DNA of 49,060 bases, taken from the IMG/VR virus record IMGVR_UViG_3300030116_006198, positions 1-49,060 of that record; one strand, written 5' to 3'. Numbering within the stretch: position 1 is the first letter of the stretch; each line of letters opens with the position of its first letter. A program made the translations under genes and the position numbers. Positions 15,032 through 22,835 of the stretch are shown here, in pieces. This DNA comes from a virus. The notes below the pieces were generated by a model, which ran no database searches, had not been told where the DNA came from, and was given only the letters and a program-made list of their open reading frames with translations.

Positions 15032-15925
15032 TTATGCGATATATTCTTTAGGTAAACCACCATTAGTATCTGGAGATGTCAGAAGGATCTTCATTGTCTC
15101 AGAATCACTATATTCTTTATTAGGATCAAGAATTATGTCACCATTTTCTAATCCTGGATATGAAGTACCACCTGAATTACCAACTTTTGTGAGATCGCTG
15201 GTACCAGTTGTAGGAGTATTACCTACAGCATTACCTGCATGGTCTAAGAAACTAGCTGGATATGGGTTGTTGGGATTTCCACTACCTTGATTAGTCCTAG
15301 TATCTTGTCTTCTAAGATTACCAAAGTAATATCTATCATAAGCAAATGAAACCGATATTTCTAAGATTTGAGCTGTATCGTAACTAACCGCAACAGGAGT
15401 GATATTAACTGGAAATGAATTTAGGAAAGTATAATCTATACTATTACCATGATTCTTATCAAATTTCTTTAAATTTAGAGTATCGCACTTATATTCTGAA
15501 GGATACTGCATTCTATGATAATATGCTTTTCTATTTCTCATAGTGCTTGATCCACTTGATATAAATTCTTGCCATAGTTCAAAGAATCTAATTACTCTAT
15601 AATCATCATCAACCATGAAAGTAAATGATGCATCTGTGTATATTCTTGTATGAGCATACTTTTGATTAATGCCCATATAGTTACCATTAATCTGAGCTGT
15701 AGCATATGCAGTTCCAGGTAATGCTGCACCTTTACACAATAAACCTAGATCTCTGAAAACAAATGCGTTATCTATAGTATCTTCACTCTTTAACTTAATA
15801 TAGGTCAACAATTGCCAAGGCATTGCTGGAAATGATAACTCATAATGACTAGTCGTTGCTACTTTTGTAAACAACGGTAGGATATCAGATGTTCTTCTTA
15901 CTCTTGGTGATCCGTCTCTTGACAC
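15032..15925 (-). CDS. 54: Baseplate-tail tube initiator gp54-like
   Basis: 297 residues (T4 gp54: 320). The start codon is GTG at 15925 (MSRDGSPRVRRTSD); no ATG is in frame upstream. Tube-like strands include KVATTSHYELSFPAMPWQLL, DLGLLCKGAALPG, ASFTFMVDDDYRVIRFFELWQEF and NIDYTFLNSFPVNITPVAVSY-type segments, as in gp19/gp48/gp54 tube proteins. The C-terminal 90 residues are Gly/Asn-rich. It is divergent from gp4 with only 28 bases between. gp54 polymerises on the hub to start the tube. Confidence 0.7.
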   Translation of the reverse strand: MSRDGSPRVRRTSDILPLFTKVATTSHYELSFPAMPWQLLTYIKLKSEDTIDNAFVFRDLGLLCKGAALPGTAYATAQINGNYMGINQKYAHTRIYTDASFTFMVDDDYRVIRFFELWQEFISSGSSTMRNRKAYYHRMQYPSEYKCDTLNLKKFDKNHGNSIDYTFLNSFPVNITPVAVSYDTAQILEISVSFAYDRYYFGNLRRQDTRTNQGSGNPNNPYPASFLDHAGNAVGNTPTTGTSDLTKVGNSGGTSYPGLENGDIILDPNKEYSDSETMKILLTSPDTNGGLPKEYIA

Positions 15926-15933
15926 AATAAATA
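15926..15933 (+). promoter_or_regulatory. T4-type late promoter upstream of gp4
   Basis: AATAAATA, one mismatch from the late consensus TATAAATA, 20 bases before the gp4 ATG in the 28-base gap between divergent gp54 and gp4. This position suits late transcription of the plus-strand structural block. Confidence 0.45.
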
Positions 15934-15953
15934 CCCTTAGAGGTTATAGTACG

Positions 15954-16388
15954 ATGGCTTATTCAGGTAAGTTCAGACCTATTAATATAGAAAAGTATAG
16001 AGGGAACCATCTAAACATTATTTATCGTAGTTTGTGGGAACGCAAGTTTATGAAGTACTGTGATAAGAACCCAAACATACTAGAATGGGGTAGTGAAGAG
16101 ATAATTATCCCATATCGTAGTCCTTTGGATAACCGTATTCACAGGTATTTTCCAGATTTTTATATTAAAGTTCGTGAGAACACTGGTCAGATTAAAAAGT
16201 ATATTATAGAGGTGAAACCAAAGAAGCAATGTATAGAACCACAAGTTAAAAAGAGAAAAACTAAAGCATATGTCCGTGAGGTATATGAATATGCTAAGAA
16301 TCAAGCAAAATGGAAAGCAGCAAAAGAATATTGTCTTGATAGAAGTTTAACTTTTAAAATTTTAACAGAGGATCATTTAGGGGTATGA
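15954..16388 (+). CDS. 4: Head completion protein gp4
   Basis: 144 residues (T4 gp4: 150). It has the TnsA/PD-(D/E)XK-like arrangement Glu29 (SLWERKF), Asp68 (HRYFPDFYIK) and Glu86-x-Lys88 (YIIEVKPKKQ), seen in gp4 homologues. In T4, gp4 completes the filled head so that tails can join. Its stop overlaps the start of the next gene by four bases. It is the first gene of the plus-strand block. Confidence 0.85.
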   Translation: MAYSGKFRPINIEKYRGNHLNIIYRSLWERKFMKYCDKNPNILEWGSEEIIIPYRSPLDNRIHRYFPDFYIKVRENTGQIKKYIIEVKPKKQCIEPQVKKRKTKAYVREVYEYAKNQAKWKAAKEYCLDRSLTFKILTEDHLGV

Positions 16389-16732
16389 GTAGATTACAAC
16401 CTATAGTTGATGAAATGACAGGTCTAGAAGATGCTGATGATCTCATGCTAAAGATTACAGAAGCGTTAACAGATATTGAAATTGTTCCCGAACCAGGAAA
16501 TTACTATACTTTTATATACAGAGCAAAAACACCCAACATTAGATATGATGAATTTCCTCTAATAGCCTGTACTGAAGTGCAAAGATGGGGATTTAAGGGG
16601 TTTAATTATCACTGGGGAACAATGAGAAATTACACTTGGGATGAAGTTTTAGGGCAAATGCATGTGGTTTTATCTAGTGAAATTGCAGATGCTAGATCTA
16701 TACCTTATGCTAAATTTAAAATGTCTCTATAA
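16385..16732 (+). CDS. Conserved cyanophage hypothetical protein
   Basis: 115 residues. Contains YYTFIYRAKTPNIRYDEFPL and KGFNYHWGTMRNYTW. I have seen this type between gp4 and gp53 in marine T4-like phages but know no function. It overlaps gp4 (ATGA junction), so it is a late, probably structural or assembly protein. Its last codons carry the TATAAATA promoter for the next gene. Confidence 0.6.
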   Translation: MSRLQPIVDEMTGLEDADDLMLKITEALTDIEIVPEPGNYYTFIYRAKTPNIRYDEFPLIACTEVQRWGFKGFNYHWGTMRNYTWDEVLGQMHVVLSSEIADARSIPYAKFKMSL

Positions 16733-16735
16733 ATA
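16728..16735 (+). promoter_or_regulatory. T4-type late promoter
   Basis: Exact TATAAATA overlapping the stop codon of the 115-residue gene and 22 bases upstream of the ATG at 16758. Confidence 0.65.
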
Positions 16736-16757
16736 AAAAAAATTTAATATATGCCTT

Positions 16758-17060
16758 ATGCTTTCCACTCAATATCGTTTGCGACTTGAAGCAATTTGTA
16801 GATCAATAGCAGCAGGAACGGAGGTTCCATTAGAAGATATGATATGGGCAGAGAAGTTATCAAAAGCGAATACATCTGCAAGAGGAATGTTAAGTTCGGC
16901 AAGAAGATTAAAAACGGATGATGATTCGACTTTTCTTAAGTACTTGGATATAGGAGACTCCGATCCAAGGAAACATAAAAGGGGTTTCGATGGAGCAGAT
17001 GACATAGCAGATTGGTTCAAGAATGATAAGAGATCAGATGATTGGAGACAGAGAGATTAA
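16758..17060 (+). CDS. Small protein with DMIWAEKL motif
   Basis: 100 residues. The N-terminal half (MLSTQYRLRLEAICRSI, then VPLEDMIWAEKLSKANTSA) is clearly related to the 55-residue protein encoded on the opposite strand at 24923-25090. The C-terminal half is charged (DDIADWFKNDKRSDDW). Helical, no known domain. It has its own late promoter. Function unknown. Confidence 0.65.
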   Translation: MLSTQYRLRLEAICRSIAAGTEVPLEDMIWAEKLSKANTSARGMLSSARRLKTDDDSTFLKYLDIGDSDPRKHKRGFDGADDIADWFKNDKRSDDWRQRD

Positions 17061-17061
17061 G

Positions 17062-17069
17062 TATAAATA
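17062..17069 (+). promoter_or_regulatory. TATAAATA late promoter motif at the oxidase start
   Basis: Exact TATAAATA only five bases before the ATG at 17075. With T4 late spacing the transcript would begin at or beside the start codon, giving an almost leaderless mRNA. Confidence 0.5.
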
Positions 17070-17074
17070 CTCAT

Positions 17075-17575
17075 ATGAAACAATTCAACACATGGGTCTT
17101 GGATACTACAATCTATATCCTAGACTTTCTCTACAGAGGTAGAGATTTCCAGAGATTTTGGGTTCTAGAAGTTATTGCTAGAGCACCATACTTCTCTTTT
17201 ATTAGTGTCCTACATTTTCGTGAGTCATTAGGACTCAGAGGAGCAGACCACATATACTTGATGAAAGAACATTTCTATCAAGCATTGAATGAAACTGAGC
17301 ATCTTGAAGAGATGGAACTCAGAGAAGGTAACAAGTATTGGATAGATAGATTTTTTGCTAAACACTTAGTTCTTCTTTACTATTGGATTATGGTTGCATA
17401 TTATTTTGCTAGTCCCTTAGATGCATATGATATCAATATGAAGATTGAAAAGCATGCTTATGAGACATATGTAAAGTATTTGGCATATCATCCAGAAGAT
17501 AAAAAGATAGCAGAAATAGCAGAGGACGAACTCAAACATGCACATGAATTACATCATGCAATGTCAATGATCTAG
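17075..17575 (+). CDS. ptox: Plastoquinol terminal oxidase (alternative oxidase family)
   Basis: 166 residues from the ATG at 17075. All six carboxylate and histidine ligands of the di-iron centre can be placed: Glu32 (VLEVIARAPYF), Glu73 and His76 (LNETEHLEEM), Glu125 (IEKHAYETY), Glu152 and His155 (DELKHAHE). The FISVLHFRESLG and FAKHLVLLYYWIMVAYYF helices fit membrane association. It oxidises plastoquinol and reduces O2 to water, a safety valve for the host photosynthetic chain; known in other cyanophages. It sits among late tail genes. The TTG 33 bases upstream is a less likely start. Confidence 0.9.
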   Translation: MKQFNTWVLDTTIYILDFLYRGRDFQRFWVLEVIARAPYFSFISVLHFRESLGLRGADHIYLMKEHFYQALNETEHLEEMELREGNKYWIDRFFAKHLVLLYYWIMVAYYFASPLDAYDINMKIEKHAYETYVKYLAYHPEDKKIAEIAEDELKHAHELHHAMSMI

Positions 17576-17583
17576 TATTCCTC

Positions 17584-17591
17584 TATAAATA
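17584..17591 (+). promoter_or_regulatory. T4-type late promoter upstream of gp48
   Basis: Exact TATAAATA in the gap between the oxidase stop and gp48, 19 bases before the gp48 ATG at 17611. Confidence 0.7.
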
Positions 17592-17610
17592 AGTAAAAAT
17601 AGTATATTTC

Positions 17611-18597
17611 ATGGTCTTCAAAACCATAAAAAAGGGACTAAAGTTTGGTAAAAATGCACTATTTAATGGATTATCCACTCCATCAGGTAGTTCTGATCAA
17701 GCAAATAGTTACATACTCAGATATCCATATGATATTATGGATGCTGAGACCGACTACTTTTTAATAGAAGCACTTGAATATAAAGCAGGTGGAACTCCTA
17801 ATTTTAGCAGTGGTGGTGGAGCATTTAATAAACTTAAATCTGCTAAGTCAGAGAGAAATTTTATTCTTCCTGTGCCTAATGGAATAGGATCAAAGAATAA
17901 TATCGGTTGGCAAGGTGGAAATATGAATGCATTAACAGGAGCTGCTGCTGGTGCTGTTGATACGGTTCTCAGTCCAGAAGGTTTAGATGGAAGTGAAAAT
18001 ATATTTAAAACTTTCAGTGCAGGTGTAGCTCAAGCAGGAGAGGGTTTACAGGAGCAGTTAACTAAAACTAGTACTGATACAACTCGCATAAGAGAATATG
18101 TAAAAGCAAAAACAGCATCTGCAGTAATAAATGCAGCAGTAGGTAGTAATATTAATGCCAATCAAATAATGGCAAGGCAGTCAGGTCAAATAATAAATCA
18201 AAACTTAGAACTACTCTTTAATAGTGTATCATTAAGACCTTTTGGATTTAGATGGGATATATCTCCTAGAGATAAAAAAGAAGCAAAAGTAGTAAAAGAA
18301 ATGTTTTTGCAGTTAAAAATGCGTTCCTCACCTAAAAGACTCAAAGGTGGTGAAATGGCATTTCTTAGCACTCCTGATGTTTTTAGAATTTCTTATAGAA
18401 AAGGAGGTAATGTACATCCTTTCTTAAATAAATTTAAGATATGTGCTTTAACCTCTGTAGGAATTAACTATACTGGATCTGGTCAGTACTCAACATACGC
18501 AGATGGTACACCAGTTCATATGAAGTTAGATTTAGCATTTACTGAATTGGAACCAATATACAGAGATGATTATGAAGAATCTTACATCGATTTCTAA
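17611..18597 (+). CDS. 48: Baseplate tail tube cap gp48-like
   Basis: 328 residues (T4 gp48: 364). The N-terminus has SYILRYPYDIMDAETDYFLI, a Gly/Ala-rich insertion, and then the tube-protein core: LELLFNSVSLRPFGFRWDIS, RDKKEAKVVKEMFLQLK, STPDVFRISYRKGGNVHPFL and FKICALTSVGINYTGSGQYS. These match the gp48 family. It caps the hub as the first ring below gp54 and the tube. Overlaps gp53 by one base. Confidence 0.8.
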   Translation: MVFKTIKKGLKFGKNALFNGLSTPSGSSDQANSYILRYPYDIMDAETDYFLIEALEYKAGGTPNFSSGGGAFNKLKSAKSERNFILPVPNGIGSKNNIGWQGGNMNALTGAAAGAVDTVLSPEGLDGSENIFKTFSAGVAQAGEGLQEQLTKTSTDTTRIREYVKAKTASAVINAAVGSNINANQIMARQSGQIINQNLELLFNSVSLRPFGFRWDISPRDKKEAKVVKEMFLQLKMRSSPKRLKGGEMAFLSTPDVFRISYRKGGNVHPFLNKFKICALTSVGINYTGSGQYSTYADGTPVHMKLDLAFTELEPIYRDDYEESYIDF

Positions 18598-19241
18598 TGT
18601 CAATATCTTACTTTAACCTATTACCTAACTTCAAATACCTTAGTCCACTCAAAGAAGGTGGAAAAAGGGATCAATATATTGAAGTTAAAAATCTTTTTAA
18701 AAGAATAAGACTCAAAAGTGAGGTATTTCAGTTTGCTTTGAGTTTTAATGATTATATAATAGATGATGGAGAAAGACCTGATACAATAGCAGAAGGTTTA
18801 TATGCAAGTGCAAAATATGATTGGGTAGTTTTATTATCTGCCAACATTATTAATGTAGAAGATCAATGGCCAGTACCAGAAGGGAAACTCTGGGATCTTG
18901 CTGATGAAAAATATGGTGGAGATCTAAATGCAGTTCATCACTATGAAACTACAGAAGTTAAAAATAGTGATGGTAAATTAATATTACCTGGCAAATTAGT
19001 AGTAGATCCAGATTTTACTATCCAAGATCCAAACAATTATACTCAAACAATTAATCCAACTGTTGCTGTAAGTAACTGGTTAGTAGAGACAAGAAAAAAC
19101 AATGAAAAACGAGCGATCAGGGTAGTCAAAAGAGAATACCTCAACACACTCGTTAATGATACTAAAAATATATTACAATATCAGAATTCTTCGCAATATA
19201 AGAGAAGCACTGGTAAAGTTGCTACTAATAATCTTGTTTAA
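18597..19241 (+). CDS. 53: Baseplate wedge protein gp53
   Basis: 214 residues (T4 gp53: 196). The segment RPDTIAEGLYASAKYDWVVL, then NIINVEDQWPVPEGKLWDLADEKYGG corresponds to the conserved 'RPEELANAIYG..YWVLL' core of gp53; the C-terminus NNEKRAIRVVKREYLNTLVND also fits. gp53 locks wedges around the hub. Its stop overlaps the stop of a convergent minus-strand gene by four bases. Confidence 0.85.
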   Translation: MSISYFNLLPNFKYLSPLKEGGKRDQYIEVKNLFKRIRLKSEVFQFALSFNDYIIDDGERPDTIAEGLYASAKYDWVVLLSANIINVEDQWPVPEGKLWDLADEKYGGDLNAVHHYETTEVKNSDGKLILPGKLVVDPDFTIQDPNNYTQTINPTVAVSNWLVETRKNNEKRAIRVVKREYLNTLVNDTKNILQYQNSSQYKRSTGKVATNNLV

Positions 19242-19642
19242 AGTAGAGCGTCTAAGTCAGAAACTGTAGTCGCTGCTGTAATACTTGAATAAGGAACTGC
19301 AGGGTTAGATTTAAGTGATGCAGACTCTCCCTTCATGTCTGCTATAGTCTGTATATCTGCGTTTTCTTTTGCTATAGATATAAATTTTGCTTCCAATTCT
19401 TGTTGGCATAAAGTTTTAGCAGATGCCATATCTACTTCAACTGCCTTTGAACTATGGTTATATTTCCAAGCGTTTCTCCAATGCTTTGAAGGTAAGGAAC
19501 TATTATCTACCAGTGAATATTCACTAGCACTAATATCTTTTGCGATAATGTCTTCGTCAGACAAAACGCATTGCTCTGATGGAATAACTACACGACAAAA
19601 ACCATCAGATCCATTGTAGACAATGACCTTATCTCTTGCCAT
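19238..19642 (-). CDS. Hypothetical structural or fibre-assembly protein
   Basis: 134 residues. The N-terminal half (DKVIVYNGSDGFCRVVIPS, DISASEYSLVDNSSLP, WRNAWKYNHSSKAVEVDM) resembles the N-terminal domain of small phage tail-fibre accessory proteins, followed by a helix and a low-complexity end. Transcribed from a late promoter with the 52-residue gene upstream. Function not established. Confidence 0.5.
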   Translation of the reverse strand: MARDKVIVYNGSDGFCRVVIPSEQCVLSDEDIIAKDISASEYSLVDNSSLPSKHWRNAWKYNHSSKAVEVDMASAKTLCQQELEAKFISIAKENADIQTIADMKGESASLKSNPAVPYSSITAATTVSDLDALL

Positions 19643-19644
19643 GA

Positions 19645-19803
19645 TTAGTCAGTTAAAGTAGATGGTACTATACTTGTTGCGTCTGGAAATAATTGCAGAA
19701 CTCTAGCTCTTGCCTTTGTATCGTCCTCTGCATACATTTCTACTTTTCTAGTTTCAGAACCTACATTAAAGGTTACTGCATACCTATTTGCTGAATAAGC
19801 CAT
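19645..19803 (-). CDS. Small conserved cyanophage protein (52 aa)
   Basis: Below the usual ORF length limit but well supported: ATG at 19803, frame open to TAA at 19645. Protein begins MAYSANRYAVTFNVG, then KVEMYAEDDTKARARVLQLF. It lies 45 bases after a late promoter and just before the 134-residue gene. The pattern suggests a small alpha/beta fold; I recall similar proteins in cyanomyoviruses without a known role. Confidence 0.65.
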   Translation of the reverse strand: MAYSANRYAVTFNVGSETRKVEMYAEDDTKARARVLQLFPDATSIVPSTLTD

Positions 19804-19820
19804 TAAATTAATCGTTAAAA

Positions 19821-19848
19821 CAAAAAAGGAGAGGTTGTCCTCTCCTTT
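19821..19848 (-). terminator. Rho-independent terminator after gp32
   Basis: Perfect 10-bp stem (AAAGGAGAGG/CCTCTCCTTT) with a four-base loop and a run of T on the minus strand. It begins ten bases after the gp32 stop codon. Confidence 0.85.
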
Positions 19849-19855
19849 ATTTATA
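19848..19855 (-). promoter_or_regulatory. T4-type late promoter beside the gp32 terminator
   Basis: Exact TATAAATA on the minus strand between the gp32 stop and its terminator stem, so the terminator lies in the new transcript's 5' region. It drives the 52- and 134-residue genes. Confidence 0.6.
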
Positions 19856-19857
19856 CC

Positions 19858-20742
19858 TTATTCTTCAGCTAAACGCTGGAAGTATGAAAGTGCGTCATCG
19901 CCCTCATCAGATTCACCAAAACTAGTGGCTACCTCTTCTTCGGGTCTTGGTGGCAATTCCTCAGATGCAACTTCTTCGTCAAATGCTTGACTTACAGTTG
20001 ATTTCTTATTACCAAGGACATAATCAAACCTCTTTTTCAGTTCGTCATAAGTTTTAAACTGAGAGGCATCGGTAATCTCAGCGAGTGAGTATTCCTTCTT
20101 CCATATTTCTTCTAATGCTTTATCATCATCGAGAAGAGGAGAAACAGCAGCGAATTCAGAACTATCATAGTTCCAGTATCCTGCTACTTTCTTGATCTTA
20201 ACTTTGAAGTTAGCACCTTGCCAGAAGTCAAAAGGATTGATTGGGGATTCATCCTCAAACTCAGGTTGCATTGCTGCCATTATCTTATCGAAGATCTTCT
20301 TACCAAACTTATAAAGGAAAACTTTTCCCTCGTTATCTGGGTTAGAAGGATCTTTCACAACATAGATGTTAGTATAATATGATAACTTACGCTTTTGGTT
20401 ACGGGCAATTTGCTTGTTAGCGTCAGTACCAGAATTCCATAATTCAGTATTGTATTCTGAAACAGGGTCTTTACCACCGATAGTAGTTAAAGAATTTTCA
20501 ATGTACCATCCACCTGGACCTTGGAATGCATGTGAATACAGTTTTGCCCAAGGAAGGTCTTCCTTATCTGGTGCAGGAAGAAAACGAATAACTGCATAAC
20601 CGTTACCTGCTTTGTCAACTTCTGGTTTCCAAAGACGGTCATCGGCACCGTTACCTGTTTTGTTGGTCTTCTCGACTTCTTTAACAAGCTTTGCTGTTAG
20701 AGAACCGAGTGATGATTGCTTTTTAAGTGATGCAAAAGACAT
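19858..20742 (-). CDS. 32: Single-stranded DNA-binding protein gp32
   Basis: 294 residues (T4 gp32: 301). The N-terminus MSFASLKKQSSLGSLTAKL is the self-association (LAST-motif) domain. The OB core has GYAVIRFLPAP, LSYYTNIYVVKDPSNPDNEG and FLYKFGKKIFDKIMA. The C-terminus is strongly acidic, as needed to recruit replication partners. It has no cysteine, so the T4 zinc site (His/Cys3) is absent. It coats ssDNA in replication and repair. It is the last gene before a strong terminator. Confidence 0.95.
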   Translation of the reverse strand: MSFASLKKQSSLGSLTAKLVKEVEKTNKTGNGADDRLWKPEVDKAGNGYAVIRFLPAPDKEDLPWAKLYSHAFQGPGGWYIENSLTTIGGKDPVSEYNTELWNSGTDANKQIARNQKRKLSYYTNIYVVKDPSNPDNEGKVFLYKFGKKIFDKIMAAMQPEFEDESPINPFDFWQGANFKVKIKKVAGYWNYDSSEFAAVSPLLDDDKALEEIWKKEYSLAEITDASQFKTYDELKKRFDYVLGNKKSTVSQAFDEEVASEELPPRPEEEVATSFGESDEGDDALSYFQRLAEE

Positions 20743-20807
20743 AGATTTGGCTTTTAATTAGATTTGGCTTTTGTACTGGTCTATTATAGGGCGACAGTGC
20801 TCCCATG

Positions 20808-21137
20808 TCAACTAAAATTCTTGCGAAGGTTTGCTAGAGTATCCTGCATGTTTTTAAACAAGAGGTCAGGATTAACATCTTTAGGAAAACCTACTAATTG
20901 TGCAGATTGATGAATTTGTTCCATCATATCCTTAGCACGAGGATCATCAGATAGTTTCAATCTCATGTAAAAATTTCTTTGCTTATCCAAAAGAGTTTCT
21001 AATTGGTCAACATGTTCCATCTTCTCTTTATGAGACAATCTCTCAAATGCAAAGATCTTTGAATAGATCTCTTCTTGCATTCTATTGATCTCAGTTATAG
21101 ATTCTTGGACTTGCTCTGATGCAAAGAAATCTGACAT
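20808..21137 (-). CDS. DUF1825 family protein
   Basis: 109 residues beginning MSDFFASEQVQESITEINRM, then KMEHVDQLETLLDKQRNFYMRLKLSDDP. This matches the cyanobacterial DUF1825 family (short, helical, ending near a LxFxNM-type segment), so it looks host-derived. Function unknown. It lies between gp33 and gp32 with a TATAAATA motif nine bases before the ATG. The close link to late transcription and replication genes hints at a role there, which is inference. Confidence 0.7.
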   Translation of the reverse strand: MSDFFASEQVQESITEINRMQEEIYSKIFAFERLSHKEKMEHVDQLETLLDKQRNFYMRLKLSDDPRAKDMMEQIHQSAQLVGFPKDVNPDLLFKNMQDTLANLRKNFS

Positions 21138-21145
21138 AATACTAG

Positions 21146-21153
21146 TATTTATA
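21146..21153 (-). promoter_or_regulatory. TATAAATA late promoter motif before DUF1825 gene
   Basis: Exact motif on the minus strand between the gp33-like stop and the ATG at 21137. As at the oxidase gene, the spacing would give a transcript starting almost at the start codon. Confidence 0.5.
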
Positions 21154-21403
21154 AGGGTAGTTTGGCACGAGTGGTCTTTTTCATGAAATTGAGATTAATT
21201 GCATCTGCCTTTAATTTCTCCTTTAGTGGTTTAGAAATTAACTTAGTAACAGAGTCAACTTCAATGCTATTTTTCTCACAAAACAGAACTATAGCATCGA
21301 TATAATTTACTTTTTCTTCTAGCACAAGTTTCTCTACTTCAAGAGAAAACTTGGCAGCATTCATGAATTTTTTATCTAATGCTTTGGTTAATTCATTTTC
21401 CAT
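21149..21403 (-). CDS. 33: Late transcription accessory protein gp33-like
   Basis: 84 residues. The segment KFSLEVEKLVLEEKVNYIDAI, then VLFCEKNSIEVDSVTKLISKPLKEKL and the C-terminal LNFM-TTRAKLPL match cyanophage gp33. gp33 binds the RNA polymerase beta-flap and couples the sliding clamp to late promoters, consistent with the TATAAATA motifs in this window. Located near gp32, as in T4. Overlaps the exonuclease gene end by 11 bases. Confidence 0.7.
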   Translation of the reverse strand: MENELTKALDKKFMNAAKFSLEVEKLVLEEKVNYIDAIVLFCEKNSIEVDSVTKLISKPLKEKLKADAINLNFMKKTTRAKLPL

Positions 21404-22070
21404 TTAATTCTATTTGAAAGTCTAAAAAGTTTCTAATGTAATGTACAAGTAATTTCATATATTTCTTCTTATTACGCTCTTCATATACTTTACAAGTGCC
21501 ATCCTCACATGCCATTATTATAACAAGTTTTTTAGCAATTGTGCCAGTTTGTTCATAGTACATAGCAGCATATGCCATTGCTTGAACAAAATAACCTTCA
21601 ATCCATTTTCTTGGTTTAGGTGCTTTAGAAGTCTTAAAGTCAATAACTGCTAATTCACCATCATGTTCTGCTATGCAATCAACTGTACCTGCAACACCTA
21701 ATTCTTTACTAAAGAGAGAACCTTCTAATGCGTGAATATTATCAATTTTATTCAGTTCTGGTTTTGCTATCTTAAACAGAAATTCTGGTAGTGGTGGAAC
21801 ATCTGGAAGTTCTTCATTAAGAAGATAGTGCTCAGTAAGAGTATGCATGTCAGTACCACGAGATGTTGCTTTCGCAGTAATTTCATTAGCTTTTTCTTCA
21901 CCAATCTTTTTTCTCCAAGAAGCAAACTTTGCTCTATTATAAAAGGAGGTTACTGAAGTAATAGAAACTAATTTTAGTAGTTCATCATTATCAGGAACTT
22001 GATAATATCGAACACCATCAACAGTCTCTCTCTCCAGTGGAGGGAGGATTACAGGTACATGATTAAACAT
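21393..22070 (-). CDS. PD-(D/E)XK exonuclease (RecB/Cas4-like)
   Basis: 225 residues. Motifs: GTDMHTLTE at 72-80, the first acidic residue Asp131 in GVAGTVDCIAE, and Asp144-Phe-Lys146 in LAVIDFKTSK, followed by the Gln/Tyr helix (YFVQAMAYAAMYY). This is the RecB-type nuclease fold found in cyanophage exonucleases and MGME1-like enzymes, probably degrading host DNA or acting in recombination. It abuts phoH by one base. Confidence 0.8.
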   Translation of the reverse strand: MFNHVPVILPPLERETVDGVRYYQVPDNDELLKLVSITSVTSFYNRAKFASWRKKIGEEKANEITAKATSRGTDMHTLTEHYLLNEELPDVPPLPEFLFKIAKPELNKIDNIHALEGSLFSKELGVAGTVDCIAEHDGELAVIDFKTSKAPKPRKWIEGYFVQAMAYAAMYYEQTGTIAKKLVIIMACEDGTCKVYEERNKKKYMKLLVHYIRNFLDFQIELNGK

Positions 22071-22834
22071 TACATATTAAGTGCTAATTTAGTCTTCAAA
22101 TATTCCTTACAGAGTCCAGAGCGAACAATGTCATCAACATCAAATTCAATCATAGAGAAAGATTCCATTTGTTCAAGGATTTTCATGAAATCAAGGATTC
22201 CATTCTTTTCATTCTGTTTTATAAGGTCAGTTTGTGCAGCGTCACCGCAGAAATGAATTCTACAGTTTTCACCCACTCTTGTTATTATACTATCTAATTC
22301 ATGAAAATTCAAGTTTTGGCATTCATCTATTATGATGATAGCATCATCAAATGTAGTTCCTCTTAGAAATGAGGTAGACCAGAACGAGACAGTCTCTTGT
22401 TGCTTAAGATTAGCATATAACATTTCAAAATCTTGATCTGTAGGCATCTCAAACATATACTTTACCATATTCTTATAAGGAATCTGATAAAGGAATGATT
22501 TGTCCTCATGATCACCTGGCAAGAAACCTATCTCTCTGGTCGATACAAGACTACGAACAATGTAAACCTTAGTATATGGTGTAAGTTCATTTAATACATC
22601 TTTAATGGCATTATAGAGAACGATAAAGGTCTTTCCTGTACCTGCAGCACCATAAGTAAAAATATTTTTGCCTCTTGCATAATCATTGAAAAGAATTTCT
22701 TGATTAGGTGTCAAAGGTTTAATATCTACAAGAAGATCACTATTAATAGGTTTCTTCCTTCTCATTTGTTTGGCAGTCAAACCAGCACCAACTTGTTTGT
22801 CTGTTTTCTTATTACGAGTTCTTTTTACTGGCAT
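22070..22834 (-). CDS. phoH: PhoH-like ATPase
   Basis: 254 residues. Basic N-terminus, Walker A GAAGTGKT at 62-69, Walker B IIIIDECQN with Asp170-Glu171, and the sensor-like FCGDAAQTDL. PhoH-like proteins are near-universal in marine T4-like phages; the function remains unclear (an RNA helicase or ATPase, sometimes phosphate-linked). It starts one base after the 83-residue gene, as in other cyanomyoviruses. Confidence 0.95.
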   Translation of the reverse strand: MPVKRTRNKKTDKQVGAGLTAKQMRRKKPINSDLLVDIKPLTPNQEILFNDYARGKNIFTYGAAGTGKTFIVLYNAIKDVLNELTPYTKVYIVRSLVSTREIGFLPGDHEDKSFLYQIPYKNMVKYMFEMPTDQDFEMLYANLKQQETVSFWSTSFLRGTTFDDAIIIIDECQNLNFHELDSIITRVGENCRIHFCGDAAQTDLIKQNEKNGILDFMKILEQMESFSMIEFDVDDIVRSGLCKEYLKTKLALNM

Positions 22835-22835
22835 A

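Noticed and set aside
17042-17074. TTG start extending the oxidase by 11 residues
   Set aside because: The ATG at 17075 begins the natural MKQFNTW sequence, and the extra codons overlap the previous gene and the TATAAATA site.
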